Source: Planctomycetaceae bacterium (GTDB lineage Bacteria; Planctomycetota; Planctomycetia; Planctomycetales; Planctomycetaceae). From it: a stretch of DNA of 64,000 nt. The DNA is taken from the NCBI GenBank assembly GCA_021732995.1, contig JAKFWA010000128.1, positions 48,845 through 112,844 of the forward strand, given 5' to 3'. The position numbers were made by a program, and so were the translations under genes. Below the pieces are notes generated by a model. It was not told the DNA's origin, did not search any database, and worked only from the letters and a program-made list of their open reading frames with translations. This document shows positions 28,451 to 37,190 of this stretch, in pieces; position 1 is the first letter of the stretch, and every line of letters begins with the position of its first letter.

Positions 28451-29680
28451 TTAAGGCCCCATTGGCTGAGCGGTCTTCGAGCTTTCCAGCCGCGCTCCCG
28501 GAGCGGCAGCGAAGGTCTTGTACATGTCCGCCGAAACGACGCAGCGGAAGCCGCAATGCCAGGCTCCGGTCATCGGCTCGCCCTTCATACGAGCGGCAAC
28601 TCGATAGCCGGTGCAGTAATTCGCGTTGCACATGAATGATCCACCGCGCTGCACTCGCTTCGGAATGCCCGGCTCGTTCTCGTCATAGCTGTCGCTCGGG
28701 CCCACGGGATTCCGCTTCGGGCTGGTGGCATAGTACGCCGGCTGATACCAGTCCTGGCACCACTCCCAGACATTCCCCGACATGTCATGAATGCCGTAGG
28801 CATTGGCCGGAAACGACGCTACCGGCGATGTCTTCTCGTACTCATCCTGCACGAGGTTTTTGAACGGCCAATCCCCCTGCCAGATGTTCGTCATCCACTT
28901 GCCATTCGGTTCGCGAGTATCTCCCCAAGGGTAGATCTTGCCGTCCAGCGAGCCACGCGCAGCACACTCCCATTCGGCTTCGGTTGGCAAGCGCTTGCCC
29001 GCCCATTTGCAGTATTCGACAGCGTCATTCCACGACACATGAGTCACCGGGTGGTCCAACCGATCCGCGATGTCCGTGTCGGGCCCATCGGGATGCTGCC
29101 AGCTTGCCCCCTTCTGATAATGCCAGACCAGGTAGATTTCAGAGGGAGTCGGACGTCGCCCTTTTGGAAACTGCCCCTTATCAAACTTCGGATTGAAGCA
29201 GATCGAACCCGGTACCAGCATGTCGTCCGGAATGTTCTTGAGGGCTTCGTCAGGAACTTGTCCCGCGAGGTCCTCTCGCTTTGGTGTTTTCTCGGCCACG
29301 GTGACGTAGCCAGTCGCGTCCACGAAACGTTTGAACTCAGCCACTGTGACTTCGGTGGCGTCAATCCAATAACCGTCCAGCGTCACAGGGTGGATGGGCT
29401 GCTCGTCAGTTTGCTCGCCGTTGCTGCCCATCTGGAACGTCTGGCCGGGTACCCACGCCATCCCGCGTGGACGAGTCACTTCGGGCTCGGCGACAACCAG
29501 CGGAGTGTCATCCGTCGCAGCAGCAACGAGCTGTTGCTCGGTCTGGGCGGCCCCATCGCGCGGAGCGACGGACAGCGGAGGAGCGTCATCGATCGGCCCT
29601 GATTTGGAAAAGAACCAGAAGCCGCCCAGCAGCACGACGGGAACTGCAGCAGCAAGCAACAGTGGAGCCAGCTTTGTCAT
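28451..29680 (-). CDS. Formylglycine-generating enzyme with intact catalytic cysteines
   Basis: A 409-residue SUMF1/FGE-family protein with an N-terminal membrane anchor or leader (LLLAAAVPVVLLGGFWFF) and a linker to about 75. The catalytic domain has [61 protein letters not shown] and RGGSFMCNANYCTGYRVAAR. Cys351 and Cys356 are five apart, as the copper-binding catalytic pair of true FGE (Cys336/Cys341 in human SUMF1). It should therefore activate sulfatases by oxidising a Cys to formylglycine, outside the cytoplasm. GAGGTGAT precedes the ATG. No sulfatase is in the window. Confidence 0.9.
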   Translation of the reverse strand: MTKLAPLLLAAAVPVVLLGGFWFFSKSGPIDDAPPLSVAPRDGAAQTEQQLVAAATDDTPLVVAEPEVTRPRGMAWVPGQTFQMGSNGEQTDEQPIHPVTLDGYWIDATEVTVAEFKRFVDATGYVTVAEKTPKREDLAGQVPDEALKNIPDDMLVPGSICFNPKFDKGQFPKGRRPTPSEIYLVWHYQKGASWQHPDGPDTDIADRLDHPVTHVSWNDAVEYCKWAGKRLPTEAEWECAARGSLDGKIYPWGDTREPNGKWMTNIWQGDWPFKNLVQDEYEKTSPVASFPANAYGIHDMSGNVWEWCQDWYQPAYYATSPKRNPVGPSDSYDENEPGIPKRVQRGGSFMCNANYCTGYRVAARMKGEPMTGAWHCGFRCVVSADMYKTFAAAPGARLESSKTAQPMGP

Positions 29681-29935
29681 CGCAACATCACCTCACCCCC
29701 GCAGCGACAATCACGCCTCAGTAAACCACAACGGTCGTACCATCACGGTGAATTCACTTCGGAGCATCTTAGACCCGCAATCTCAACGCCAGCACATCCC
29801 GTCCGTCAAACGCAAGTGGCTTGAATCGACACGCAGCGGGCGAATCAATATCTCTTCGGTCGCTCACCAACACTCATCGAGCCGCGAAATTCGCATTGAA
29901 GCCTGCGACTAATCATTCATCCCAAGGACGAACCC

Positions 29936-30877
29936 ATGCGCCGTCTGCTACTCTCGATCGTTGCCGCGTTTGCCTCAGTTGCATCCAGTAGCAGTGCCGA
30001 AGAAGCTCCAAAGCAACAGCGTCCCATTCACGAGAACACGCTCGGCATGAAGCTGGTACGGATTGAACCCGGCGAATTCGTCATGGGCTCTCCTGAATCC
30101 GAGGACACTCACAAACCCGACGAGCTGCAGCACAAGGTACGTATCTCACGGCCGTTCTACATGGGGCAGCACGAGGTCACAGTCGGCCAGTTCCGGAAGT
30201 TCGCTGAAGCCACAAAGCACGTCAGCACGCTGGAAAAGGAGAAGAAGCCGGGCTTCGGTTACGACGTTAAGCAGAACGCCATGGAGATCTCGACCGAGTT
30301 CAACTGGCATAGTATCGGTTTTCATCAGACTGATCGGCATCCGGTCGCCAATCTCAGTTGGGATGATGCGACGGCGTTCTGCCGTTGGCTCAGCGAGCAA
30401 GAGAAACGCGAATACCGCCTGCCCACTGAAGCCGAGTGGGAGTATTGCTGCCGCGCCGGCACCACCACTCGCTTCGTCGGCGGCGAGGACGAAGAGTCAT
30501 TGATCCCGTACGCCAACGTCTCGGACGCGGCGTTTCGATCCAAGTATCCGGACGCATCCTGGGCTGTCGAATGGGACGACAAGCATCCCTTCTCAGCGCC
30601 CGTCGGCAGCTTGAAGGCCAACCCCTGGGGCCTGCATGACATGCATGGCAACGTCTGGGAATGGTGTTCTGATTGGTACGGAGCGGACTACTTCAAGAAC
30701 TCACCCGCAGTTGACCCGAAGGGTCCCGAAACCGGCACCAAACGAGTCCTGCGCGGCGGCTCCTTCACGAACCGCTTCCGCTTCATTCGCAGCGCCGATC
30801 GCGACGCCGATAGTCCCAAGTACCGCTACAACTTCACCGGCTTCCGGGTTGTGCTGATTCCTTCCGACTCGAAGTAG
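29936..30877 (+). CDS. Secreted FGE/SUMF1-family protein lacking catalytic cysteines
   Basis: A 313-residue protein with a signal peptide (LLLSIVAAFASVASSSSA). The fold is given by [63 protein letters not shown] and RVLRGGSFTNRFRFIRSADR. The two positions that hold cysteines in true FGE are Asn/Arg-type residues, so formylglycine formation is not expected. Such proteins are common in Planctomycetota and their roles are mostly unknown. AAGGA precedes the ATG. It is divergent from the intact FGE, with about 255 bases between. Confidence 0.88.
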   Translation: MRRLLLSIVAAFASVASSSSAEEAPKQQRPIHENTLGMKLVRIEPGEFVMGSPESEDTHKPDELQHKVRISRPFYMGQHEVTVGQFRKFAEATKHVSTLEKEKKPGFGYDVKQNAMEISTEFNWHSIGFHQTDRHPVANLSWDDATAFCRWLSEQEKREYRLPTEAEWEYCCRAGTTTRFVGGEDEESLIPYANVSDAAFRSKYPDASWAVEWDDKHPFSAPVGSLKANPWGLHDMHGNVWEWCSDWYGADYFKNSPAVDPKGPETGTKRVLRGGSFTNRFRFIRSADRDADSPKYRYNFTGFRVVLIPSDSK

Positions 30878-30931
30878 TCGAGGGCTAAGGAAACCAACAT
30901 TCTCACCCCTGCTGTGACAATCCTTCGCCTC

Positions 30932-31007
30932 TTATTCGTCTGATCTCCATTCGTCTGACACGTGGCACAGTCCAGGTGGATCAAACGAATGGAGATCAGA
31001 CGAATAA
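30932..31007. repeat. Perfect 23-bp inverted repeat with 30-base spacer
   Basis: The arm at 30932-30954 is exactly repeated inverted at 30985-31007; 3 more inner pairs follow after one mismatch. Within the left arm the 10-mer ATTCGTCTGA occurs twice (30934-30943 and 30949-30958) with a 15-base period. It fills the gap between convergent stops at 30877 and 31014. It has no T-run. Confidence 0.85.
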
Positions 31008-31013
31008 CACCCT

Positions 31014-32027
31014 TCACTTCACTGAAAAATCGACAATCACCGGCCGATGATCAGAGCGTAGGGACCAGCCGTGGCGGCAGGCATGGAAGTCGATCTGGCG
31101 ATCGCCCCATACTTGGTCGAGCTCCAAGACGGGCGTGAAGACGGGCCAGGTTTCACGATAGCCCTGCCCTTTCAGATCGAAAGCGTTCTGCATCTCCGGG
31201 CGAATGTGAGCGAACAACTCCGAATCGGGCGGTGTGTTGAAATCTCCGGCTAGCAGCTTGGGCTCGCGTTGGAAGTTCTCCAGCAAGTTTGGGAGGCGTT
31301 CAAAAGCCAACGTGCGCGGCAACAGCGGGTCGGCTCGGATGTCGATCAGACACAAACCAAATTGCTTGTCGCGAATCTTGACTCGTAGGTTTCGATACCG
31401 TGCCACCTCGCGGATCATGCCCGGCTCAACGCCGAACACTTCACCCCGCGCCATGACCATCATCCCTGAGCCGAGTCGATGCACCTTGAAGCCCGGTAGA
31501 TGAGGCTGCCAAGTTTCAGGTAGCTGTCCATCTCCACTCGCCTCGACGAGGCAGATCAAATCGGGATCGTACGACAACATCTTTCGCGCAAGCTGCGGGT
31601 AGCCACCGGCGCCGCGGCTGACGTTCCAGAAAACCATCCGCATCGAGTCTTGTGGCAACGGCTCAGCGCGAAAATGGACAGCGTCCGGCACCCAACTCAG
31701 CACCTGCCAGGCAGCGAGTCCAAACATCAATCGCGCGGACCACTTCCTGCCAAGCTTTCGCAACGCCTCGGCGCCGACACACGCCGTGATAGCCAACACC
31801 GGCAAGGGAGACGCATAAAAGACGGGAGTAAAGATTTCTCCGGCGTCGCGAATCGTCAGCCGCACGGCTGTCCCCAGAATCCAGTCGGCAATCGCCACGA
31901 AGGCCAACAACATCCAGAACCAGCGCCAACGCGATCGCTTCGGAGGCTCCACAGCCGGACCAACCACTGCGAGCGGGGACTCCGCGCCGGGATCAGCAAC
32001 GACCTGACCATCGGATTGATTGTGCAT
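31014..32027 (-). CDS. Endonuclease/exonuclease/phosphatase (EEP) family membrane protein
   Basis: A 337-residue protein. About three membrane segments occupy residues 30-115 and anchor a C-terminal EEP domain. Motifs of that fold are VFWNVSRG (first Asn), DLICLVEASG (metal-binding Glu), LLAGDFNTPPDS (catalytic Asp-x-Asn) and SDHRPVIVDF (catalytic His). The EEP fold cleaves phosphodiesters in DNA, phospholipids or inositol phosphates; YafD-like membrane versions are widespread and poorly known. I use the ATG at 32027 with GAAGG upstream. About 285 bases separate it from the recQ stop, in which nothing else is recognised. Confidence 0.85.
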   Translation of the reverse strand: MHNQSDGQVVADPGAESPLAVVGPAVEPPKRSRWRWFWMLLAFVAIADWILGTAVRLTIRDAGEIFTPVFYASPLPVLAITACVGAEALRKLGRKWSARLMFGLAAWQVLSWVPDAVHFRAEPLPQDSMRMVFWNVSRGAGGYPQLARKMLSYDPDLICLVEASGDGQLPETWQPHLPGFKVHRLGSGMMVMARGEVFGVEPGMIREVARYRNLRVKIRDKQFGLCLIDIRADPLLPRTLAFERLPNLLENFQREPKLLAGDFNTPPDSELFAHIRPEMQNAFDLKGQGYRETWPVFTPVLELDQVWGDRQIDFHACRHGWSLRSDHRPVIVDFSVK

Positions 32028-32311
32028 CTTCGCTATGCCTTCGACAGAAAATCCAACGCGCCGCCAGCAAAACATCGCCCGGCGTTCTCTCTGTCGTATG
32101 CCTTTACTTCACGGCCTGATGGCTCAACTTTTCCTATTCGGACAATTCAAACCAGAGTGCCAATTGTCAACAAGACACGTCCGACTGATTCCGCCGAAGA
32201 CGCGAAGTTCGATGCAGCGACGCCAGCTCGACGTTGTGCTTTCACGCATCGCATTCGAGATCAGGCAAAGTTCCTCGTCGAAGGCACGCCCACGAAATCT
32301 TAGTGCTGCTC

Positions 32312-33739
32312 CTACAATCCAAAATACTCTCGGACGAACGGCATGCGGTCACTTTCGAGTTTGGCGAATTGCACGAGTGAATACAGTTTCTGCTGATCGC
32401 GTTTCAGCTTCTCCGCCAGCAGGCCGCGCTGCTTCAGTTCTGCGGGCAACTCGCCGATGACTTCCAGTTGCGGCGGATCGTCCCAAGTCCCTTCGATGAC
32501 GCCATAACGCTCCAGCATCGCCAGCGCTGTCTCGAGACGCCGATCATGCTTGCCGCGAAAGTGCAGCCGCTCGCGCAGCCAGTCCAGTCCAAGCGAATGA
32601 AACTTGTCGAGGTCCGTCGACAGGACATCAAAGACTCTCTCGTAGACGTCTGGATCGGGATTGCTCCACTGAATGAACTCCATCTGAATCATCAGATCGC
32701 GATCGTCGTAGAGCAGCACGCAGTCGGCAGGCAGACCATCACGGCCAGCGCGACCGATTTCCTGGTACCACGACTCCATCGATCCAGGAATCTCCGCGTG
32801 CAACACGAAGCGGATGTCTTCTTTGTCGATGCCCATACCGAACGCAGGCGTCGCCAGCACGAGCGGACAGCGGCTCGACATGAAATCATTCTGCACCCGC
32901 CGACGCATTTGCCGATCAAGGTCACCGTGATAGTTCAAATGCGGCACGCGCTGCTTGCGGAGCAACTCACTAAAACGTTCGAGCGTTTTGATGAGCGTGA
33001 AGTACACAATGCCGCTGCCGGGCGAACCGTGATACTTCTCAGCCGTCTGCCGGATGAATTCGAGTTTCTCTTCATCGCCCCAGACATGCTTCACGTCGAT
33101 GACCAGATTCGGTCGTTCGATTCCTTCGTGAAAGCGCTGCACCTCGCGATCGTCGAGTCCCAGTTGATCAACGATGTCGTCCTGCACATCGGGGGTTGCG
33201 GTCGCTGTGAGCGCGATCGTCGTCGGATTGCCGATCAGATCGCGGAACTCTTCCAGCCGCGTGTAGTCCGGCCGAAAGTCATGCCCCCACTCGCTGATGC
33301 AATGCGCCTCGTCCACAGCCAGCAGCGACACAAACCGCTGCCCGATGACATCCAGAAACTCGGGTTTGCGGAAGCGTTCAGGGGTGACATACAGCAGACG
33401 ATACTTTCCCTTTCGTACGGCCGAGTAACGTTGCTCGCGTTCTTCGCGCGACAAAGACGAATTGATGTATGCCGCATCAATGCCGCGCTGGCGCAGCGCG
33501 TCGACCTGATCTTTCATCAGCGCGATCAACGGCGAAATCACCAGTGTCAGCGGGGGATGAGGATCATCAAACGACCGCTCCATCAGCGCGGGGATCTGGT
33601 AACACAGCGACTTACCGCCACCAGTCGGCATGATGACCAGTGCGTGCTCATCGTTGAGAACTCGCCGAATGACCGCTTCCTGGCAGCCGCGAAACGACGG
33701 ATAGCCGAAGTATTGTTTGAGGACGTCAACAGGTTCCAT
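32312..33739 (-). CDS. recQ: Short RecQ-family ATP-dependent DNA helicase
   Basis: A 475-residue 3'-5' DNA helicase. The core is complete: FRGCQEAVI (motif 0), MPTGGGKS (Walker A, 37-44), VDEAHCISEWGHDFRPDY (motif II and aromatic loop), ALTATA, FGMGIDKEDIRFVLH and YQEIGRAGRDG. After the core a predicted winged-helix-like segment is followed by LVQFAKLESDRMPFVREYFGL, where the chain stops. In usual RecQ this stretch holds the first zinc Cys and continues into CGNCDIC-type residues. Here that Cys is Asp and the rest is missing, as are the RQC winged helix and HRDC domain. No frameshift was seen that would restore it. Confidence 0.88.
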   Translation of the reverse strand: MEPVDVLKQYFGYPSFRGCQEAVIRRVLNDEHALVIMPTGGGKSLCYQIPALMERSFDDPHPPLTLVISPLIALMKDQVDALRQRGIDAAYINSSLSREEREQRYSAVRKGKYRLLYVTPERFRKPEFLDVIGQRFVSLLAVDEAHCISEWGHDFRPDYTRLEEFRDLIGNPTTIALTATATPDVQDDIVDQLGLDDREVQRFHEGIERPNLVIDVKHVWGDEEKLEFIRQTAEKYHGSPGSGIVYFTLIKTLERFSELLRKQRVPHLNYHGDLDRQMRRRVQNDFMSSRCPLVLATPAFGMGIDKEDIRFVLHAEIPGSMESWYQEIGRAGRDGLPADCVLLYDDRDLMIQMEFIQWSNPDPDVYERVFDVLSTDLDKFHSLGLDWLRERLHFRGKHDRRLETALAMLERYGVIEGTWDDPPQLEVIGELPAELKQRGLLAEKLKRDQQKLYSLVQFAKLESDRMPFVREYFGL

Positions 33740-33802
33740 AAGCCAAGCTCACAGCCTTTCGGGGCCATGTTGTTCGTAAGAGTGTTTGATCACGGCAGCG
33801 AC

Positions 33803-34564
33803 TCACCGCAGGAAGCGGCCGCCGTTGATATCGATGATCGCGCCGTTGATGAACCTCGCCGAGTCGCTGACCAGGAATGCTACCGTTTCAGCCACCTCTT
33901 CCGCCGTCCCGTTGCGCCCGAGCGGCGTCTCACGACGATATTGCTGCATGCGCTCAGGCGTCGTGAAGGTCTCGTGATGCCGAGTTTCAATCACACCCGG
34001 CATAATGGCATTCGTCCGCACTGCCGGAGCTAGCTCCTTCGCCAGCGTTCGCGTCAGTACCTGCAGGCCACCCTTCGCCACTGCATACGGCCCTGCCCCG
34101 TTCGCGCCGCCCGTCTGCACGGACAGCGACAGGTTGTTAACAATCGCTCCGTGCCCCGATTGCTTCAGGAACGGAATCGCGCGCTGAGTGACGAGAAAAG
34201 CACTCGTCAGATTCGTCGCGATGATCGTCTGCCACAGGTCGAACGAGCAGGATTCAATCGGCGTGCGTTCAACGGGTGAGCCAGCATTGTTGAAGAGAAT
34301 GTCCAACCGCCCGGTCTGTGCGGTCAGTCGATCGACTACCGCGGCGCAATCGAGGGGTTGCGTCAGATCGCCCTGCAGTAAGAGACCGTCGCCGCCGTTT
34401 GATCGAATCAAGGTTAATGTCTGTTCGGCATCCGACTGGCTGCGATGAAAATGTATGCCGACAAACGCACCGGCCTTTGCCAATGCGATGGCAGTCGCCT
34501 GACCGATCCCGACGCCTGCTCCGGTAATCAGAGCCACTCGGCCCGTTAGTTCTGGAGTGCTCAT
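33803..34564 (-). CDS. Short-chain dehydrogenase/reductase (FabG-like)
   Basis: A 253-residue classical SDR. Cofactor motif GAGVGIG (15-21), NNAG (92-95), catalytic Ser146, Tyr160 and Lys164 (YAVAK), and the C-terminal FINGAIIDINGG are present. The fold reduces carbonyls with NAD(P)H; similarity is to 3-oxoacyl-ACP reductase, but glucose or other dehydrogenases look alike. Its ATG overlaps the stop of the PIN/TRAM gene (ATGA at 34561-34564), so translation is coupled, a link without an obvious metabolic reason. Confidence 0.9.
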   Translation of the reverse strand: MSTPELTGRVALITGAGVGIGQATAIALAKAGAFVGIHFHRSQSDAEQTLTLIRSNGGDGLLLQGDLTQPLDCAAVVDRLTAQTGRLDILFNNAGSPVERTPIESCSFDLWQTIIATNLTSAFLVTQRAIPFLKQSGHGAIVNNLSLSVQTGGANGAGPYAVAKGGLQVLTRTLAKELAPAVRTNAIMPGVIETRHHETFTTPERMQQYRRETPLGRNGTAEEVAETVAFLVSDSARFINGAIIDINGGRFLR

Positions 34565-35631
34565 GAACGAGGCCGATGCCGATCATGGGGGTGACTTGGT
34601 GGCGGATCGACACCCGCAGGTCGCGCAAAGATCATGCGGCCCGCGCTGCTTTGCAGCACGCTGGTGACGATGACGTCAACATCCTGCCCGATCAGTGATA
34701 TGCCCTGCTCGATGACCACCATCGTGCCGTCGTCCAGGTAACCGACGCCCTGCCCTGCGCCTTCGCCCTCGCGAATCACTTTGACCCGCAACGCGTCACC
34801 GGGCAGAAATCGCGGTCGCAAAGCAGCCGCTACGTCGTTGAGGTTGATAACATCAACGCCCTGCACGCTGGCAACTTTATTAAGGTTGAAGTCGCTCGTG
34901 ACGATGCGGCCACCAAGTTCCTTCGCCAGCTTGACCAGCCGCTGATCGACCGACTTCGCCTTGCCGTCGATTTCCTCAGCGACTTCGTGAACTTCGACTT
35001 CGGTATCGGGAATCGATTGCAGCTTGCTAAGCACATCCAAACCGCGACGGCCGCGCGTACGCCGACTTTTGTCGGCGCTGTCCGCGATGTCCTGCACTTC
35101 CTTCAAGACAATCGATGGCACGATCATCTTGGCATCCAGCATCTTCGTCTCGACAACGTCCGCAATGCGGCCATCGATCAGCGCCGACGTATCCAGAATC
35201 AAGGGCCGTCCGCCCTTAAGCTCTCGGGAAAACTCGACGTACGGAATGATGAAGCGGAAGTCGTCTTTCGTCTGAATCAGCACTGAGATACTGATATAGC
35301 TCAAAGCCAGGGTCAGCAGTGGGTTCAACCAACCCGTCCAGTCGCTGAGGCCCAAAGAGATCATTACCGGACTCAAGGCGAGCATCGATAGGAAGCTGAG
35401 CAGCACGCCGACTAACAACCCAAAGTAGACGGACGAGATAACGTCAATCCGCTTCTTGGGGATCAGAATGTCGACGACCGTAACGACCTGGCTGCCCAAG
35501 AGCAGCAGCAGAAACGTCGTAATCAGCTTCTGCCCGCCCCAGTCCTCCGTGATGGGACTTTTGATCATCAATACAGAAATCGCCCCCGCGCAGGTGAATG
35601 CGTAGAGGATGCGAATCAAGATCAGAAGCAT
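34561..35631 (-). CDS. Membrane PIN/TRAM domain protein (YacL family)
   Basis: A 356-residue protein. Four membrane segments (about 5-118) are followed by a PIN nuclease-like domain starting LILDTSALIDGRIADVVE, with further acids in the SVDQRLVKLA and IVTSDFNLN stretches, and a TRAM RNA-binding domain near 270-335 (VIREGEGAGQGVGYLDDGTMVVIE). This is the YacL/PilT-N-TRAM architecture found in many bacteria and cyanobacteria, thought to bind or cut RNA at the membrane; its function is unsettled. GGAAG precedes the ATG. It is the first gene of a unit with the SDR. Confidence 0.9.
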   Translation of the reverse strand: MLLILIRILYAFTCAGAISVLMIKSPITEDWGGQKLITTFLLLLLGSQVVTVVDILIPKKRIDVISSVYFGLLVGVLLSFLSMLALSPVMISLGLSDWTGWLNPLLTLALSYISISVLIQTKDDFRFIIPYVEFSRELKGGRPLILDTSALIDGRIADVVETKMLDAKMIVPSIVLKEVQDIADSADKSRRTRGRRGLDVLSKLQSIPDTEVEVHEVAEEIDGKAKSVDQRLVKLAKELGGRIVTSDFNLNKVASVQGVDVINLNDVAAALRPRFLPGDALRVKVIREGEGAGQGVGYLDDGTMVVIEQGISLIGQDVDVIVTSVLQSSAGRMIFARPAGVDPPPSHPHDRHRPRS

Positions 35632-36248
35632 GAAGACTTCCGGGGTTGTGTCCGTAACAGGCTAAGAAACTTGGATGCTGCGTGCGGACGGGCATCACGG
35701 GAGGGACTTACCGTCGAACGAATGTCGCAAGACGGATCTGACACACAGCCTTTGCCCGAGTCCTGTGCGTTGAGGCAAGAACAGCGATTGTGCTGCGGTA
35801 CAGAATAGCATGCAACTGACCCCGTCATGGGTTTCGGGTTTGGAACCAATCGAACGCCATCAACAGGATGACAACAACAGAAACCCGCCTGCAGACTCTC
35901 AGTGACCGGCAAAGTTTACCCAGAATCAACAGCCACTCTCATCCGCAGAGTACTCATAACCGGCACAGGCAGAGTCCCGACTCTAACGATTGTAACGCTC
36001 GTAGGGCTTGCATCCGGTCGCTGCACGGGAAAGCTGCGACAGAACCGCCACTCAGTCCAGTATTCGCCAGCCAGTTCCGATTCTTCCTGCGAGACAACCC
36101 CCCAAACACCAACTAGGCGAAATCAGTTGGAGTGCGGGCTGCACCACTCGTCAGGGCACGCGGCGCGAGCGGTGGATCAGCATATCGGTGTGTATCCCTG
36201 AATGGATCGGGGCACCATTCGTAAAGACCCTTGGTGAGGAATGAAGGA
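35632..36248. other. Gene-free stretch
   Basis: About 617 bases between divergent genes. Several open frames of up to about 99 codons exist on both strands but none has a convincing ribosome-binding site or protein-like sequence. I see no repeat, tRNA or known RNA. It must hold promoters for both neighbours. Confidence 0.45.
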
Positions 36249-36806
36249 ATGACGAAATCAACTCTCTTGAAGACGGCGCTCGTGTTGCTCGCTGGCGTCG
36301 GAACTGCGCTGCCTCAACAGGTGGTCGCTGGCGAAAACACAGCGAAAGCTGAACAACCCAAAGCGTCGATTCTCGACGTGAAGCTCGATCAGAAGGGCGC
36401 GTTGTCCGGCTACGTCGTCAACGAGCAAGGTAAGCCACAGGCCGATCAGAAAGTGACCATCAAGCAAGGTCGCAGCATTGTTGCTGACGTCAAGACCGAC
36501 GCGAAAGGTCACTTCGAGGCGAAGGACCTCAAGGGCGGCGTCTACCAGATCGAATCCGCCAAGGGCACGACTTCTTACCGAGTCTGGTCCGAGAAGTCCG
36601 CTCCCAAGAGTTCCAAGGAATTCGCGGTTGTTGTTGCTGGCAAGCAACAGATTGTCCGCGCTCAGGGCGACATGCTCGACGGCTCGGGTCTCGGCACGGC
36701 CGCGACCGTTGGCCTGGCTGGTGTTGGTGCTGGCTTCGGAATTGCCGCCTACGATGAATCGAAGGACAACGGCAAGAAGCTGGACCAGATCATCAACTCC
36801 CCATGA
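36249..36806 (+). CDS. Small secreted protein with carboxypeptidase-regulatory-like domain
   Basis: A 185-residue protein with a signal peptide (LLKTALVLLAGVGTALPQQVVAG). Residues about 50-125 (LSGYVVNEQGKPQADQKV, VADVKTDAKGHFEAKDLKGG) match the beta-sandwich CarboxypepD_reg fold that many Planctomycetota use on secreted proteins. A Gly-rich hydrophobic stretch near 150-170 (TVGLAGVGAGFGIAAY) may insert in a membrane. I choose the ATG at 36249 with GAGG upstream. Function unknown. A strong terminator follows. Confidence 0.8.
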   Translation: MTKSTLLKTALVLLAGVGTALPQQVVAGENTAKAEQPKASILDVKLDQKGALSGYVVNEQGKPQADQKVTIKQGRSIVADVKTDAKGHFEAKDLKGGVYQIESAKGTTSYRVWSEKSAPKSSKEFAVVVAGKQQIVRAQGDMLDGSGLGTAATVGLAGVGAGFGIAAYDESKDNGKKLDQIINSP

Positions 36807-37190
36807 TTCCGGCTCGGCTGCCTGAATGAACTACAAAAACTCCGCATGATCACTCATGCGGAGTTTTTTTGTTTGTAGCTCTCGGCGCCATCCATAACAA
36901 TCCTGAGGCGCCTCACCCCCAAGCGGAAGGATTCGCTGCAAGCCGCAACCGCGACGCCTTAGCGTCCCTAAGATTTTGGCAATGGGAAGCCTCAACGGGG
37001 TTTCGCTAAACGGCATCTTGAGCGTCTTCGTTCGCGTGATGCAGTTCGATACGGGTCGAAGCACTGTTTCGCACAGCGCGACCGGTTCCATAAGTCGATA
37101 CCAATCGAGCCGCCTGTCAGCGGTCGGCTATTTTCGACCGAACATTCTTGCCGGGACACCCCCTGTGCCCGCGACGAAAGGAAGCAGCCC
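36807..37190. other. Gene-free stretch
   Basis: This 384-base gap opens with the terminator at 36835-36870. The remaining 320 bases hold the promoter side of the DUF1571 gene. I see nothing else I can support. Confidence 0.5.
36835..36870 (+). terminator. Strong intrinsic terminator
   Basis: A perfect 15-bp stem (36835-36849 with 36854-36868) with a 4-base loop, ending in seven T. It starts 28 bases after the stop of the small secreted protein. Confidence 0.92.

Noticed and set aside
32200..32311. A frameshift that might restore the RecQ zinc site
   Set aside because: Reading the other two frames after the stop gives no CGNC-type motif, so truncation looks real or old.
32468..34033. A 521-codon plus-strand frame
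   Set aside because: Antisense across recQ and the SDR gene; both have clear conserved motifs on the minus strand.
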